From: an uncultured Bacteroidales bacterium
GTDB taxonomy: Bacteria; Bacteroidota; Bacteroidia; Bacteroidales; Muribaculaceae
Length of the DNA: 20,229 bases
NCBI GenBank assembly: GCA_905210435.1
Contig: CAJLWO010000048.1
Span: forward strand, 1 to 20,229
Reading direction: 5' to 3'
Part shown: in pieces, positions 1-7,825 of the stretch
Layout: the number at the start of each line of letters is the position of its first letter
Numbering within the stretch: the stretch's first letter is position 1
Notes under the pieces: generated by a model
What the model saw: the letters and a program-made list of their open reading frames with translations, nothing else
Databases searched by the model: none
Told to the model about the DNA's origin: nothing
Position numbers and translations under genes: made by a program

Positions 1-80
1 CAAAATATATGAGGCTATGCAGGTGGAAAATTGCATTTCGACTTTGACTTTAGGGGGGAGGAATTTCAGTATGCATTGTT

Positions 81-159
81 GGGACGCGATTTATCGCGTC
101 CGCACTCGAATGACATAACATAGTAAATATAGCGCGGACGCGATGAATCGCGTCCCTAC
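81..159. repeat. BIME-like paired inverted hairpin element 1
   Basis: The left arm at 81-103 and the right arm at 134-156 are reverse complements with one mismatch in 23 bases, separated by 30 bases. Each arm is itself a hairpin: 82-90 pairs with 93-101 as a perfect 9-bp stem around a TT loop. The right foot ends in CTAC (156-159); the matching left GTAG has been lost. The layout matches the elements at 3249, 8874 and 14741. A GTAG-type foot beside a short hairpin is the hallmark of REP elements acted on by TnpA-REP transposases; that this element belongs there is inference. It lies upstream of the promoter at 215-246. Confidence 0.75.
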
Positions 160-214
160 AATTATAAAAATCCTCATTATTGCACGCGTTTTTAGGGTTG
201 ATTCTGACGAAATC

Positions 215-246
215 GTTGCTTTCGCCTCGGGCGATGTCTAATTTTG
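215..246 (+). promoter_or_regulatory. Bacteroidota-type promoter upstream of the decayed VCBS-repeat gene
   Basis: A perfect TAATTTTG (TAnnTTTG, -7 box) lies at 239-246, with a partial -33 box (GTTG at 215-218) 20 bases upstream. The predicted transcription start is about 40 bases before the ATG at 292. This is the primary sigma-factor promoter layout known from Bacteroides; activity is inferred. Confidence 0.5.
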
Positions 247-291
247 TAATGCCGTGAAATTTACGTTTTAACTAACCTAACTTATTTCATC

Positions 292-566
292 ATGAAAAAT
301 TTTACCAAATCATTAATGCTTGTGGCTGCGACTGCTACCGCCTTCAGTGCAGGCGCGCAGGCAAAGTGGACTGTCAACCAGGCAAGTAAGGATTTCTTCC
401 GGTCGGAGCGTTCGGGGTCTGTTGTGGCTGACTTCAACAACGACGACCATCTCGACATATACGATTCGGGCAACGGAAAGGTTGAAAAATTCGGCAAAGT
501 GAGCGGTTTATGGTTCCAGCTTACATCGTCAACGTAGCCGGCAAATCGGTCAAAGTGGTGAAATAA
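292..566 (+). pseudogene. Internally deleted remnant of a VCBS/FG-GAP-repeat secreted protein gene
   Basis: The first 81 codons encode the same kind of signal peptide (MKNFTKSLMLVAAT...) and first calcium-binding-like repeat (VVADFNNDDHLDIYDSG) as the intact gene at 786. The frame then stops at 537. From 525 to 566 the sequence matches the last codons of the intact gene (IVNVAGKSVKVVK, stop at 564-566), but in a different frame from the start codon. The whole middle, about 650 codons in the paralogue, is missing. The downstream hairpin (581-655) also matches the one after the intact gene. I read this as a tandem duplicate that lost its centre and was frameshifted at the junction near 500-525. 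It keeps a plausible promoter, so an 81-residue secreted peptide could still be made. The two copies differ at synonymous sites in the shared 3' end, so the duplication is not brand new. Confidence 0.75.
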
Positions 567-580
567 AACCGGCATAAACA

Positions 581-655
581 AACAAAGGCACGAAAGCCCT
601 GACAATAGAAAATCCCCCCTCCTCGTGCTATTGCCAAGGCTTTTGTCTTTTTGTT
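581..655 (+). terminator. Long imperfect hairpin after the remnant gene (terminator-like)
   Basis: Left arm 581-608 pairs with right arm 628-655 at about 22 of 28 positions, with a 19-base loop. The arms share the AACAA, AGCC and GGCT blocks with the hairpins at 3012-3086 and 8773-8843. It lies 14 bases after the remnant's stop and is followed by a T-rich tail. Its role as a terminator is inferred from position and structure. Confidence 0.55.
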
Positions 656-785
656 TTAAAGTCATACAAAGGGCAGTATTTGTTTGATGAAGCAATTGTT
701 GTAAAAACTGACGCAAATGTAGTATATGCATTTCTGAATAATTTGCGATTTTTGCGAAACAGATTTCTAACCTAATCATTATAAC

Positions 786-2978
786 ATGAAAAATTTTACC
801 AAAAATCTAATGTTCGTTGCAGCTGCTGCAACAGCCCTCAGCGCAGGCGCTGAGGCCACTTGGGAATTTAACACCAATTCAACGAATTTTCTTGTCGGCG
901 CCCAGGGCAGTCAAGGTATAATGGCTGATTTCAATAACGATGGGCGTCTGGATATCTATTATTCAGGTACCGGCGTAAATCCCATCTACAGCCAGCCCGG
1001 TCTGCTTAACTGGCAGGCATCGTCAAACATGCTTTATAACAATGGTGACGGGACATTCACGCAGGATATCATTTCCGCTGAAGGAACCGGCGAGTTCGAA
1101 GATGTATATGACGGTGATGGTAATCTGACAGGACAGCGGGAAAAATACCGTTATGTCGATCCAAAGCATGGCATCTGGCCGGCTACCTATCCCCATTATG
1201 CCACAATCGATTATAACAACGACGGTCTGGTAGATTTACTTGTCGCAGGTAAAGAAAACAATGACTGGGCTGCCGGATTTTTCAACAGAATCCCCGAAGA
1301 TTTCAGGGCTTCCACGAGCCAAGGCAATTTCTGCATGGTCCTTTACAAGAACAATGGCGACGGCACATTCTCAATTGAGCCGAACTGTAATCTTCCCATC
1401 GTGATACCTGACCGTAACAATGGCGGAGCCAACTTCTTCAATACAATCGCTTGGGGCGACTATGACCGTGACGGATATGTGGACCTCGCATTCTGTGGAA
1501 TTGCCCGCGATGTCGACCCCGGCGAGCCCAACCGCGTGGCTCAGCTTTGGCGCAACATTGACGGTACCGGGCGTTTCGAGCAGATGAACATCGCCGAGAC
1601 CAGAGGCGGCTCATGGACAGATGCCGTGACCGAAGGTGAAGGTGACGAAAAGGTGGAAGTGATTCCATCCCGCGAACTTGAAGGCTGGTTCCTCCTCATC
1701 TCTGGCAACGTGACAATGGCCGACATCAACAATGACGGTTGGCTTGACCTCGTGTTTGACGGCTGGGTAAACAAAATGAGCGACGGTGTTTATGAAGCCG
1801 GTTCAAATGGCCGCGTCTACCTCAATGTAGACAATGGCGAAGGCGGTAGGAAGTTTATCGATGTCACCGACCCCACCGGACAGTTCTACCTTACCCGTGC
1901 CGGCAATACTCAGCTTGTCGACCTTGACGGTGACGGATATCTTGACCTTATGAATGTCGGTTATGGCGACCATGGCCTCGGATGGAAGACCCTCTATGCC
2001 CACAATAACATGGGCGATGACCCCGAAAATACCAAACCGGAAGAAATTTACAATTATTGTGAGACGATGAGCCAGTATGGTCTCCCCGATAAAGAGTGCG
2101 TAAAAATGATAGTCCGCGACTTTGATGGTGACGATATTCTGGACTTCCTTTATGTAGGCTGCGATGATGAAAAAGTAAATATGGGTGATGCCGGCGGTAA
2201 TTATACTCAGTCAGTGGCAATGCCAATCCGCGGTTTCGATGGCAGTGACGGTGGTGAAGCAGTAGGTGACCTTACCGGCAACGGTCTCGCTGACCGCTTC
2301 CAGACAGGTTACACCTGGGTTCATGACAATGCTGAGATGGACGGAAAGAACTACCGTGAGATTATAGGTTGCGGCGATTGGGCGTTCGGAAAATGGATTT
2401 GGCACAACACTACCGATGTTGAAATCATCGCTCCTGATGTTCCTGCAAATGTGAAGACTTCAATTGATGAGACTGCCAAGACCATCACTATCGAATGGGA
2501 CGATGTCGAAAGCCCCAACTGCGCTTACAATGTGGTAGTGCTCTCACCCTCGGGCAAAGTAATCGCCAACATCCCCGTCGACCCCGTGACCGGCGCGCTT
2601 AAGGTGGCCGAGAACAAGAACATCGCCATCCGTCCGTTCGTCAACAAGTATACCCTCCCCTACAATGAAGTGGGCGAATACAAGATGGGCGTGCAGGCCG
2701 TGAGCCTCAACAACGAGAAGGCATCGGCAATAGCATGGGGCCAGAACCTTGTGGCAGGTGTAGGCAACATCACCACCGACCTCACTGACAACGACGTCAA
2801 GGTGACAGTCAACGGCAACACTATCGTAGCCAACGCGACAGCCAATGCCGACGTGAAGGTAATCGACATGATGGGTCGCACCATCGCCACCGGCGTGACC
2901 AACACCCCCATCAGCGTTGAAGCCAACGGTGTGCTCATCGTCAACGTAGCCGGCAAATCGGTTAAAGTAGTGAAATAA
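786..2978 (+). CDS. Secreted VCBS/FG-GAP-repeat protein with T9SS-like C-terminal sorting domain
   Basis: This 730-residue protein has a signal peptide (about residues 1-24, AGAEA before the mature start). Seven Asp-rich loops of the DxNxDGxxD type follow, starting at about residues 48, 142, 225, 313, 379, 445 and 495. The best are DYNNDGLVD, DINNDGWLD and DLDGDGYLD, typical of VCBS/FG-GAP beta-propeller blades that bind calcium. A fibronectin-III-like segment covers about 550-655. The last 65 residues (KVIDMMGRTI, then GVLIVNVAGKSVKVVK) resemble a type IX secretion sorting domain, so the protein is probably exported and surface-attached. Its ligand cannot be told from the sequence. It stands alone between two long hairpins, immediately downstream of its own decayed copy. 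The start is supported by the signal peptide and by conservation with that copy. The sixth and seventh loops (DFDGDDILD, DLTGNGLAD) are degenerate. Confidence 0.85.
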   Translation: MKNFTKNLMFVAAAATALSAGAEATWEFNTNSTNFLVGAQGSQGIMADFNNDGRLDIYYSGTGVNPIYSQPGLLNWQASSNMLYNNGDGTFTQDIISAEGTGEFEDVYDGDGNLTGQREKYRYVDPKHGIWPATYPHYATIDYNNDGLVDLLVAGKENNDWAAGFFNRIPEDFRASTSQGNFCMVLYKNNGDGTFSIEPNCNLPIVIPDRNNGGANFFNTIAWGDYDRDGYVDLAFCGIARDVDPGEPNRVAQLWRNIDGTGRFEQMNIAETRGGSWTDAVTEGEGDEKVEVIPSRELEGWFLLISGNVTMADINNDGWLDLVFDGWVNKMSDGVYEAGSNGRVYLNVDNGEGGRKFIDVTDPTGQFYLTRAGNTQLVDLDGDGYLDLMNVGYGDHGLGWKTLYAHNNMGDDPENTKPEEIYNYCETMSQYGLPDKECVKMIVRDFDGDDILDFLYVGCDDEKVNMGDAGGNYTQSVAMPIRGFDGSDGGEAVGDLTGNGLADRFQTGYTWVHDNAEMDGKNYREIIGCGDWAFGKWIWHNTTDVEIIAPDVPANVKTSIDETAKTITIEWDDVESPNCAYNVVVLSPSGKVIANIPVDPVTGALKVAENKNIAIRPFVNKYTLPYNEVGEYKMGVQAVSLNNEKASAIAWGQNLVAGVGNITTDLTDNDVKVTVNGNTIVANATANADVKVIDMMGRTIATGVTNTPISVEANGVLIVNVAGKSVKVVK

Positions 2979-3011
2979 TCCACAATCCCGCCACTTCCGG
3001 CGGCATAAATA

Positions 3012-3086
3012 AACAAAGGCACAAAAGCCTTGACAAAAGCACAATCTTTCATTTTGTGCTCCTGTCAAGGCTTTTGTCCTTTTGTT
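3012..3086 (+). terminator. Long hairpin after the VCBS-repeat gene (terminator-like)
   Basis: Left arm 3012-3044 and right arm 3054-3086 are complementary at 29 of 33 positions around a 9-base loop, making this the best preserved of three related hairpins in the window. It starts 34 bases after the stop codon. Near-symmetry means it could act on both strands. The 3' side is T-rich but has no clean U-tract, so termination is inferred. Confidence 0.6.
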
Positions 3087-3155
3087 ATGATACACCCTCT
3101 TGTCCTTTTTTGTTTGGTTTTTCGAGTTATTAACAATTATGGCAGGGGAAAATAG

Positions 3156-3185
3156 TTGGGGGTACAAAAAAAATGGCTAAATTTG
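3156..3185 (+). promoter_or_regulatory. Bacteroidota-type promoter for the DUF2723 operon
   Basis: TAAATTTG at 3178-3185 fits the TAnnTTTG -7 box exactly. TTG at 3156-3158, 19 bases upstream, fits the -33 box. The predicted transcript would have a leader of about 200 bases before the ATG at 3390, and that leader contains the paired hairpin element at 3249-3330. Confidence 0.55.
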
Positions 3186-3248
3186 CGGATTGACTTAATG
3201 ATTAACTTAATAATGAGTCGCAAACTGTTGATTTTTTGCCGACAATGT

Positions 3249-3330
3249 GTAGGGACGCACGGTCTGTGCGTCCGTCAATAGGCTGAGAATCTGGACGTAT
3301 CGCGCGGACGCATAGGCCGTGCGTCCCTAC
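3249..3330. repeat. BIME-like paired inverted hairpin element 2
   Basis: Left arm 3249-3274 and right arm 3305-3330 are reverse complements with two mismatches in 26, separated by 30 bases. The element begins with GTAG and ends with CTAC, the complete REP-type feet. The left arm forms an 8-bp stem (3253-3260 with 3266-3273). The outer stem half GGACGC is shared with element 1, but the stem tips differ. It lies between a consensus promoter and the DUF2723 start codon, so it should be transcribed as part of the leader. Confidence 0.8.
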
Positions 3331-3389
3331 GGAGTTTGAGGCTTGTTATCTAAGGATGTTTATAATATTTCTATCATCGCATATTTACT

Positions 3390-6300
3390 ATGGGTATAGC
3401 GACTGCTTCCCCGGCAAAGGGGGTAACTTCTTGCGAACGACCGCTTTACGGTTATAAGAAGTATAATGTCATCAATAACGTGGCAGGATGGGCATGCTTC
3501 GTCATCGCCGCCGTCACTTATATGCTGACTCTGGAGCCTACGGCAAGTTTCTGGGACTGCCCCGAGTTTATCTCACAGGGTGCCAAACTGGAGGTGGGAC
3601 ACCCGCCGGGCAACCCTATCTTCATACTTGCCGCAAGATTTTTCATCAACTTTACGGGTGGCGACGTGTCGAACTATGCGTTTGCCGTCAACGCCATGTC
3701 GGGGCTGCTCAGTGCCGCGACAATACTGCTGCTGTTCTGGTCGATAACGCATCTCGTCAGGCGTCTGATGGTAGGGCGTTCTCAGGAGGCTCTCACGCTG
3801 TCGCAGCTTCTTGTGGTGATGGGTTCGGGATTGTGCGGCGCGCTGCTCTATACGTGGAGCGACACATTCTGGTTCTCGGCCGTAGAGGGTGAGGTATATG
3901 CGTTCTCATCGTTCTGTACCGCTTTGGTGTTCTGGCTGATACTCAAATGGGACAACCGCGCCGACGAGCCGCATGCCGACCGCTATCTCATACTCGTGAC
4001 GTTCATCATAGGCGTGTCAATCGGCGTGCACCTGCTCAACCTGCTTACCATTCCTGCGCTCGGGCTTATAATATATTACCGCAAGGCGCAGTATATCAAC
4101 AATAACACGACGCTGCTCAAGGTGGCTACGTGGCTTTCGTGGATAGTGGCCGTAGCCGTTGCCGCAGTGACGCTCGTGCTGCTTGTCAACGGTTATTATC
4201 CCGCCGCGCTGCTGGCGCTGTGTGTGTGCGCGATGTGCTGGTTCTACCGCAATTCGCCCACATTCAAGTTCTCGCTTTTCGCGCTGTTTCTCTCGATGGT
4301 GGTGGTCGGCCTGATACTCTACGGCCTGGTGCCCGGATTCATCGAGATTTCGCAGTATTTTGAACTATTCTGTGTCAACACCCTCGGATTCAGCTTCAAT
4401 ATCGGTGTGCTCATTTACGCCGTGATACTCATCGGCGTGCTCGTGTGGTGCATACGGTCGCTTTACCGTCAGGAGTCGAAGCTGCAGATACAGATTTCAT
4501 TCGTGCTGTCGGTGGTGCTTTCGGGCATACCGTTCATAGGCAGCTCGCTGCTGATACCCTTCGTGCTCACTGCCGCGCTCGTGGCCTACATATTCCTTGC
4601 CAAGCGGCTGTCGGTGCGTTTCCTTACGCTCACGGCACTCAGCATACTTGTGATATTCATCGGCTACACGTCGTACACGCTGCTGCTGATACGTGCGTCG
4701 GCCAATCCGCCGATGAACCAGAACGCGCCCGACAACGTGTTCACCCTCTCGTCGTATCTCAACCGCGAGCAGTATGGCGATACGCCGTTGTTCTACGGCC
4801 CGTCGTTCGCCTCGACGCCCGAGTATACCATAATCTACGACGGTACCGGACAACCCATGCAGGAACTCCGCAGCAGCAACGGCAAGTCGCAGTATGCCAA
4901 AGAGGTGAAGACCTCGAGCGTGCAGCCCGACAGATATGTAAGGCAGGAGCCGAAGCTCAAGCCGCGCATGGTGCCCAATATGCTCTTCCCCCGCATGCAC
5001 TCCCAGCAGCCCGGCCACCCGCAGGGCTACCTCACCTGGATAGGGGAGAGCATCGAGTCGCTGCCTACGGAGAAAGTCACCGTATACTATGACGAGGATG
5101 GCGCTCCGTTCACCATCCCGGGACAGGATCTGCGCGAGGAGGTGGCGGCACCGACATTCGAGCAGAATCTCCGCTATTTCTTCGATTATCAGCTCAACTA
5201 TATGTACTGGCGCTACTTCCTGTGGAATTTCGCCGGACGCCAGAACGACCTCCAGGGCCAGGGCGAGCTTAACCGCGGCAACTGGATTTCGGGCATACCG
5301 TTTATCGACAATCCCCGTCTCGGCGACCAGTCGCTGCTGCCGCCCGACCAGGGCTCGGCCAACAAGGGGCACAACGTGTTCTACATGCTCCCGCTGCTGA
5401 TGGGACTGCTCGGCATCGCCGCCCAGCTCGTAAGAGGCAAGGAGGGTATATGCCAGTTCTGGGTAGTGTTCATATTCTTCTTCATGACAGGTATCGCCAT
5501 TGTGCTCTATCTCAACCAGCCGCCGAACCAGGTGCGCGAGCGTGACTACGCGTATGCCGGTTCGTTCTACGCGTTCTCGATATGGATAGGCATGGGTGTC
5601 TACGGCCTGTGGCTGCTTGTCCGCGCGTTGTTCGGCAAGAAGAAACAGTCGACGAAGAATGCCATGCGCCTGTCGGCCGCCGTCGCCTGCGTGGCCGCGG
5701 TAGCGGTGCCGTTGCAGATGGTGTCGCAGACATGGGACGACCACGACCGCTCCGGCCGCTATACGACGCGCGACTTCGGCATGAACTACCTGTCGTCGGT
5801 CGACAAGAACGGCATCATATTCACCAACGGCGACAACGACACCTTCCCCCTGTGGTACGCCCAGGAGGTGGAGGGCTACCGCACCGACGTGCGCGTGGTC
5901 AATCTGTCGTATCTCACCACCGACTGGTATGCCAACCATCAGAAGCTGCCGTCGTACGACGCTGCGGCCATCGAATTCCAGGCTCAGCCGCAGGATTACG
6001 CCTACGACCGCATGCAGGTGGTCTATGTCTACGGCGCGGGCAATGACTCCACTGTAGTCGATGCGTTCTCGGCTCTCAATGATGTATATGTCAATCCTAA
6101 AGCCGATTTCAACGGCACGCGCATGCTCAGGTATCCGCAGATGTATATCCCCGTCGAGGTTGACGACGCGGTCAAGGCAGGGGTAATCACGAAGGAGGAG
6201 GCTGCCGCGGCCGACGATTATATTCTTGTAGACTGGTCGGGCAAGAATTCGGCTTCGCTCGGCGACCTGCTGTCGCTCGACATGATAGCCCACGGTTCGA

Positions 6301-7178
6301 CCGACGGATGGAAACGTCCGGCATACTTCGCGATGACGGTGCCCGACGACTACTATCTCAACCTGTCGCCCTATCTGCGCAATACGGGTCTGGCCTATCA
6401 GGTGTCGCCGATACGCGACCCGCAATACAGCGAGGGACAGGCTTATGCCGTGGCCACCGACAAGATGTATGACAACGTGATGAACAAATTCCGCTGGGGC
6501 GGCCTCGATTCGGGCAATGATGTATATCTCGACGAGACGGTGCGCCGCATGGTGACGACCCACCGCTCCACGCTGATTGACCTCGCCAACGCTCTCTACA
6601 ACGAGGGTCTGTACGCCAAGTACGATGTGACCGAGGGTGAGGACGGGTCATATCAGGAGACTGTCAACGAGGCAAATGCCGGATATGCCGCCGAGCGATT
6701 CCGCAAGTCGGTCAATGTGCTCGACCTGATGCAGGAGAAACTGCCTGCGCGCCTGTCGCCCTACTCGGTGCAGGTGGGTCAGCAGATAGGCCAGCTCTAC
6801 ATATATCTGGGCGAGGAGCTTGAGGATGATGCGATAGTGGACAAGGGCATGAAGATGCTGCTGACCGAAATCGAGCATTTCGCTCCGCATGTGCCTTACC
6901 TCTATTCGCTTATAATGGACAAGGAGGATAAATCGGCGAAGAAGGAGTCGTTTGATTTCAATGGCGTCGAGGTTAGGAATGAGAAACGTAAAGAAGTTTC
7001 AGTCTATGACCTCGAGTTCTCGTCGGTCGACAAATACGTGCCGTACTATCTGTTGCAGCTTATCAACATGTACCGCGACAACGGCGGCGACGAGAATGCG
7101 CTCGCCGCTGTCATCAGAAAGGCTGCAGGTCCCGACTTCGAGAAGCAACTCAACCGTGTGCTCAAGGGAATTGTATAA
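3390..7178 (+). CDS. DUF2723 family multi-pass membrane protein (probable GT-C-type glycosyltransferase)
   Basis: This 1262-residue protein has many hydrophobic segments in its first roughly 450 residues, more around 665-780, and a large soluble C-terminal part. The DUF2723 hallmark is at residues 48-76: LEPTASFWDCPEF followed by GHPPGNP. The acidic residues in the first loop are placed like the catalytic Asp/Glu of GT-C glycosyltransferases. Further conserved-looking blocks are QVRERDYAYAGSF near 714 and NGDNDTFPLWYAQEVEGYRT near 812. Human TMEM260, a protein O-mannosyltransferase, carries the same domain, so a role in glycosylating exported proteins is plausible but unproven here. The length is usual for Bacteroidota members. 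It heads a probable operon with a polysaccharide deacetylase 29 bases downstream. The ATG at 3390 is the first start in frame and precedes the first membrane segment by about 30 residues. Confidence 0.85.
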   Translation: MGIATASPAKGVTSCERPLYGYKKYNVINNVAGWACFVIAAVTYMLTLEPTASFWDCPEFISQGAKLEVGHPPGNPIFILAARFFINFTGGDVSNYAFAVNAMSGLLSAATILLLFWSITHLVRRLMVGRSQEALTLSQLLVVMGSGLCGALLYTWSDTFWFSAVEGEVYAFSSFCTALVFWLILKWDNRADEPHADRYLILVTFIIGVSIGVHLLNLLTIPALGLIIYYRKAQYINNNTTLLKVATWLSWIVAVAVAAVTLVLLVNGYYPAALLALCVCAMCWFYRNSPTFKFSLFALFLSMVVVGLILYGLVPGFIEISQYFELFCVNTLGFSFNIGVLIYAVILIGVLVWCIRSLYRQESKLQIQISFVLSVVLSGIPFIGSSLLIPFVLTAALVAYIFLAKRLSVRFLTLTALSILVIFIGYTSYTLLLIRASANPPMNQNAPDNVFTLSSYLNREQYGDTPLFYGPSFASTPEYTIIYDGTGQPMQELRSSNGKSQYAKEVKTSSVQPDRYVRQEPKLKPRMVPNMLFPRMHSQQPGHPQGYLTWIGESIESLPTEKVTVYYDEDGAPFTIPGQDLREEVAAPTFEQNLRYFFDYQLNYMYWRYFLWNFAGRQNDLQGQGELNRGNWISGIPFIDNPRLGDQSLLPPDQGSANKGHNVFYMLPLLMGLLGIAAQLVRGKEGICQFWVVFIFFFMTGIAIVLYLNQPPNQVRERDYAYAGSFYAFSIWIGMGVYGLWLLVRALFGKKKQSTKNAMRLSAAVACVAAVAVPLQMVSQTWDDHDRSGRYTTRDFGMNYLSSVDKNGIIFTNGDNDTFPLWYAQEVEGYRTDVRVVNLSYLTTDWYANHQKLPSYDAAAIEFQAQPQDYAYDRMQVVYVYGAGNDSTVVDAFSALNDVYVNPKADFNGTRMLRYPQMYIPVEVDDAVKAGVITKEEAAAADDYILVDWSGKNSASLGDLLSLDMIAHGSTDGWKRPAYFAMTVPDDYYLNLSPYLRNTGLAYQVSPIRDPQYSEGQAYAVATDKMYDNVMNKFRWGGLDSGNDVYLDETVRRMVTTHRSTLIDLANALYNEGLYAKYDVTEGEDGSYQETVNEANAGYAAERFRKSVNVLDLMQEKLPARLSPYSVQVGQQIGQLYIYLGEELEDDAIVDKGMKMLLTEIEHFAPHVPYLYSLIMDKEDKSAKKESFDFNGVEVRNEKRKEVSVYDLEFSSVDKYVPYYLLQLINMYRDNGGDENALAAVIRKAAGPDFEKQLNRVLKGIV

Positions 7179-7207
7179 GAGGGTGTCATAATCATTCTGT
7201 CCCGCCT

Positions 7208-7825
7208 ATGTGGATTGAACAACCTCCATTGCTGTACCGCCTCCTTTTTCCGGAGGCGATATGGCGTGTGAAGAAACGCAAGCGCAAGGTTGCGTATATC
7301 ACCTTTGACGACGGCCCTATACCTGAGGTGACACCGTGGGTGCTTGATACGCTCGACCGCTACGGAGTAAAGGCCACATTCTTCTTCGTGGGCGACAATG
7401 TGCGTAAGCATCCTTATCTGTATGAGGAGGTGAAGCGCCGCGGCCACAGCTACGGCAACCACACGATGCACCATCTGCAGGGATTCAAGACTCCGCGTCT
7501 GCGCTATATGCGCGACATCACCGAGGCCGACGGCCTCATCGACTCCCCGCTGTTCCGTCCGCCCCACGGGCTGATGCGCTGGGCGCAGGCCAAGGCTATC
7601 AAAAATCATTACAACATAGTGATGTATGACCTTGTGACGCGCGATTACAGTATCAAGATGTCGCCCGAAGAGGTGTTCCGCAATGTCAGGCGCTATGCTC
7701 GCAACGGTTCCATTATCGTTTTCCATGACTCACTCAAGGCTGAGCGCAACATGAAAGAGGTGCTCCCGCGAGCTATCGAATGGCTGCAAAATGAAGGATA
7801 CGAACTGCTTCCCCTCCCGATGTGA
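7208..7825 (+). CDS. Polysaccharide deacetylase (NodB homology domain, CE4)
   Basis: This 205-residue protein is essentially one NodB domain. Motif 1 is TFDDG (Asp34, Asp35), motif 2 is NHTMHH (His85, His89), motif 3 is RPPHG (from Arg117), motif 4 is DLVTRDY (Arg145, Asp146) and motif 5 is VFHDS (His173, Asp174). Asp plus two His would hold the metal, and all catalytic positions are present. The family removes N- or O-acetyl groups from sugars such as peptidoglycan or surface polysaccharide; the substrate here is unknown. There is no clear signal peptide. The basic segment KKRKRK at 22-27 follows a short, moderately hydrophobic start, so cellular location is uncertain. It follows DUF2723 by 29 bases and its end overlaps the annotated start of queG, indicating co-transcription. 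Confidence 0.88.
   Translation: MWIEQPPLLYRLLFPEAIWRVKKRKRKVAYITFDDGPIPEVTPWVLDTLDRYGVKATFFFVGDNVRKHPYLYEEVKRRGHSYGNHTMHHLQGFKTPRLRYMRDITEADGLIDSPLFRPPHGLMRWAQAKAIKNHYNIVMYDLVTRDYSIKMSPEEVFRNVRRYARNGSIIVFHDSLKAERNMKEVLPRAIEWLQNEGYELLPLPM

Noticed and set aside
81..159. Repeats as a CRISPR array
   Set aside because: Each locus has only two copies, in inverted orientation, each self-complementary, with no spacer series and no cas genes.
282..779. A 165-codon minus-strand frame across the remnant and its terminator
   Set aside because: It reads through the remnant gene and the 581-655 hairpin in reverse; the translation has no family signature and the hairpin explains the openness.
3186..3389. 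Riboswitch in the DUF2723 leader
   Set aside because: The structure in the leader is explained by the BIME-like element; no conserved aptamer core is visible.
4497..6563. A 688-codon open frame on the minus strand
   Set aside because: It lies wholly antisense to the DUF2723 gene, has repetitive Arg/His/Val-rich composition and no recognisable domain. It is a by-product of codon bias in GC-rich DNA.
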